Part shown: one piece after another, positions 45,872 to 45,934 of the stretch | How positions within the stretch are numbered: position 1 is the first letter of the stretch | Layout of the letters: the number at the start of each line of letters is the position of its first letter | Source: Pseudomonadota bacterium | Lineage (GTDB): Bacteria; Pseudomonadota; Gammaproteobacteria; Pseudomonadales; Pseudohongiellaceae | Reading direction: 5' to 3' | DNA length: 45,934 bases | Assembly: GCA_027623555.1 (NCBI GenBank) | Contig: JAQBSZ010000033.1 | Location: forward strand, 1-45,934 | Made by a program: the position numbers and the translations under genes | The notes under the pieces: generated by a model | Told to the model about the DNA's origin: nothing | What the model saw: only the letters and a program-made list of their open reading frames with translations | Database searches by the model: none

Positions 45872-45934
45872 TCATCCCTTTTTTAACTAGTTTCAAAAGT
45901 AGAAGTCATGCTGCCTTCAGCATTTGTTTCGGTG

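Overview
The window reads as chromosomal DNA of a Gram-negative bacterium, most likely a free-living, probably marine gammaproteobacterium. The basis is a TonB-dependent receptor, periplasmic enzymes with Sec or Tat signals, a two-gene NADPH-type glutamate synthase, PrpE, GlpQ very close to the enterobacterial type, and many small palindromic repeats. Genus cannot be fixed from this sequence alone.

Layout. 0-0.4 kb: end of a decayed IS91-type transposase. 0.7-9.8 kb: catabolic and secreted-enzyme genes (class I aminotransferase, GlpQ, a 1119-residue M1-M28-PDZ double metallopeptidase, a TolB-like propeller protein, a D-cysteine desulfhydrase/ACC-deaminase-family enzyme, a small unknown). 10-15 kb: a Tat-exported molybdenum hydroxylase (2Fe-2S, Mo and FAD/4Fe-4S subunits) with a membrane cytochrome b, with long hairpin repeats placed just after two of the stop codons. 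15.9-23.9 kb: gltB-gltD and, convergent, prpE. 24-30 kb: an acidic secreted protein, a divergent OmpR-type two-component system and a TonB-dependent receptor. 30.4-34.2 kb: a NatAB-like ABC exporter, a zinc-ribbon membrane protein, a LysE-family exporter and a relic of an ABC exporter ATPase.

34.6-45.0 kb is the accessory part and the most interesting. It holds three Fe(II)/2-oxoglutarate oxygenases, a TPR-sulfotransferase, a cytosolic C25 (gingipain/caspase-fold) peptidase, a TIR-TM-TolB-like-TPR protein, a small SET-domain protein and a TP-methylase-superfamily protein whose motifs match the borosin peptide backbone N-methyltransferases. Four of these genes (TIR-TPR, methyltransferase, SET, oxygenase) lie head to tail on the minus strand, with a further oxygenase divergent. 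Nearly all the enzymes in this stretch act on proteins or peptides elsewhere, so a ribosomal-peptide or protein-modification locus is a reasonable hypothesis. However, no borosin-like precursor peptide is visible in the window. The stretch is bounded or broken by IS21 and IS110 remnants and ends in a truncated TonB-receptor leader, which points to an acquired, rearranged region.
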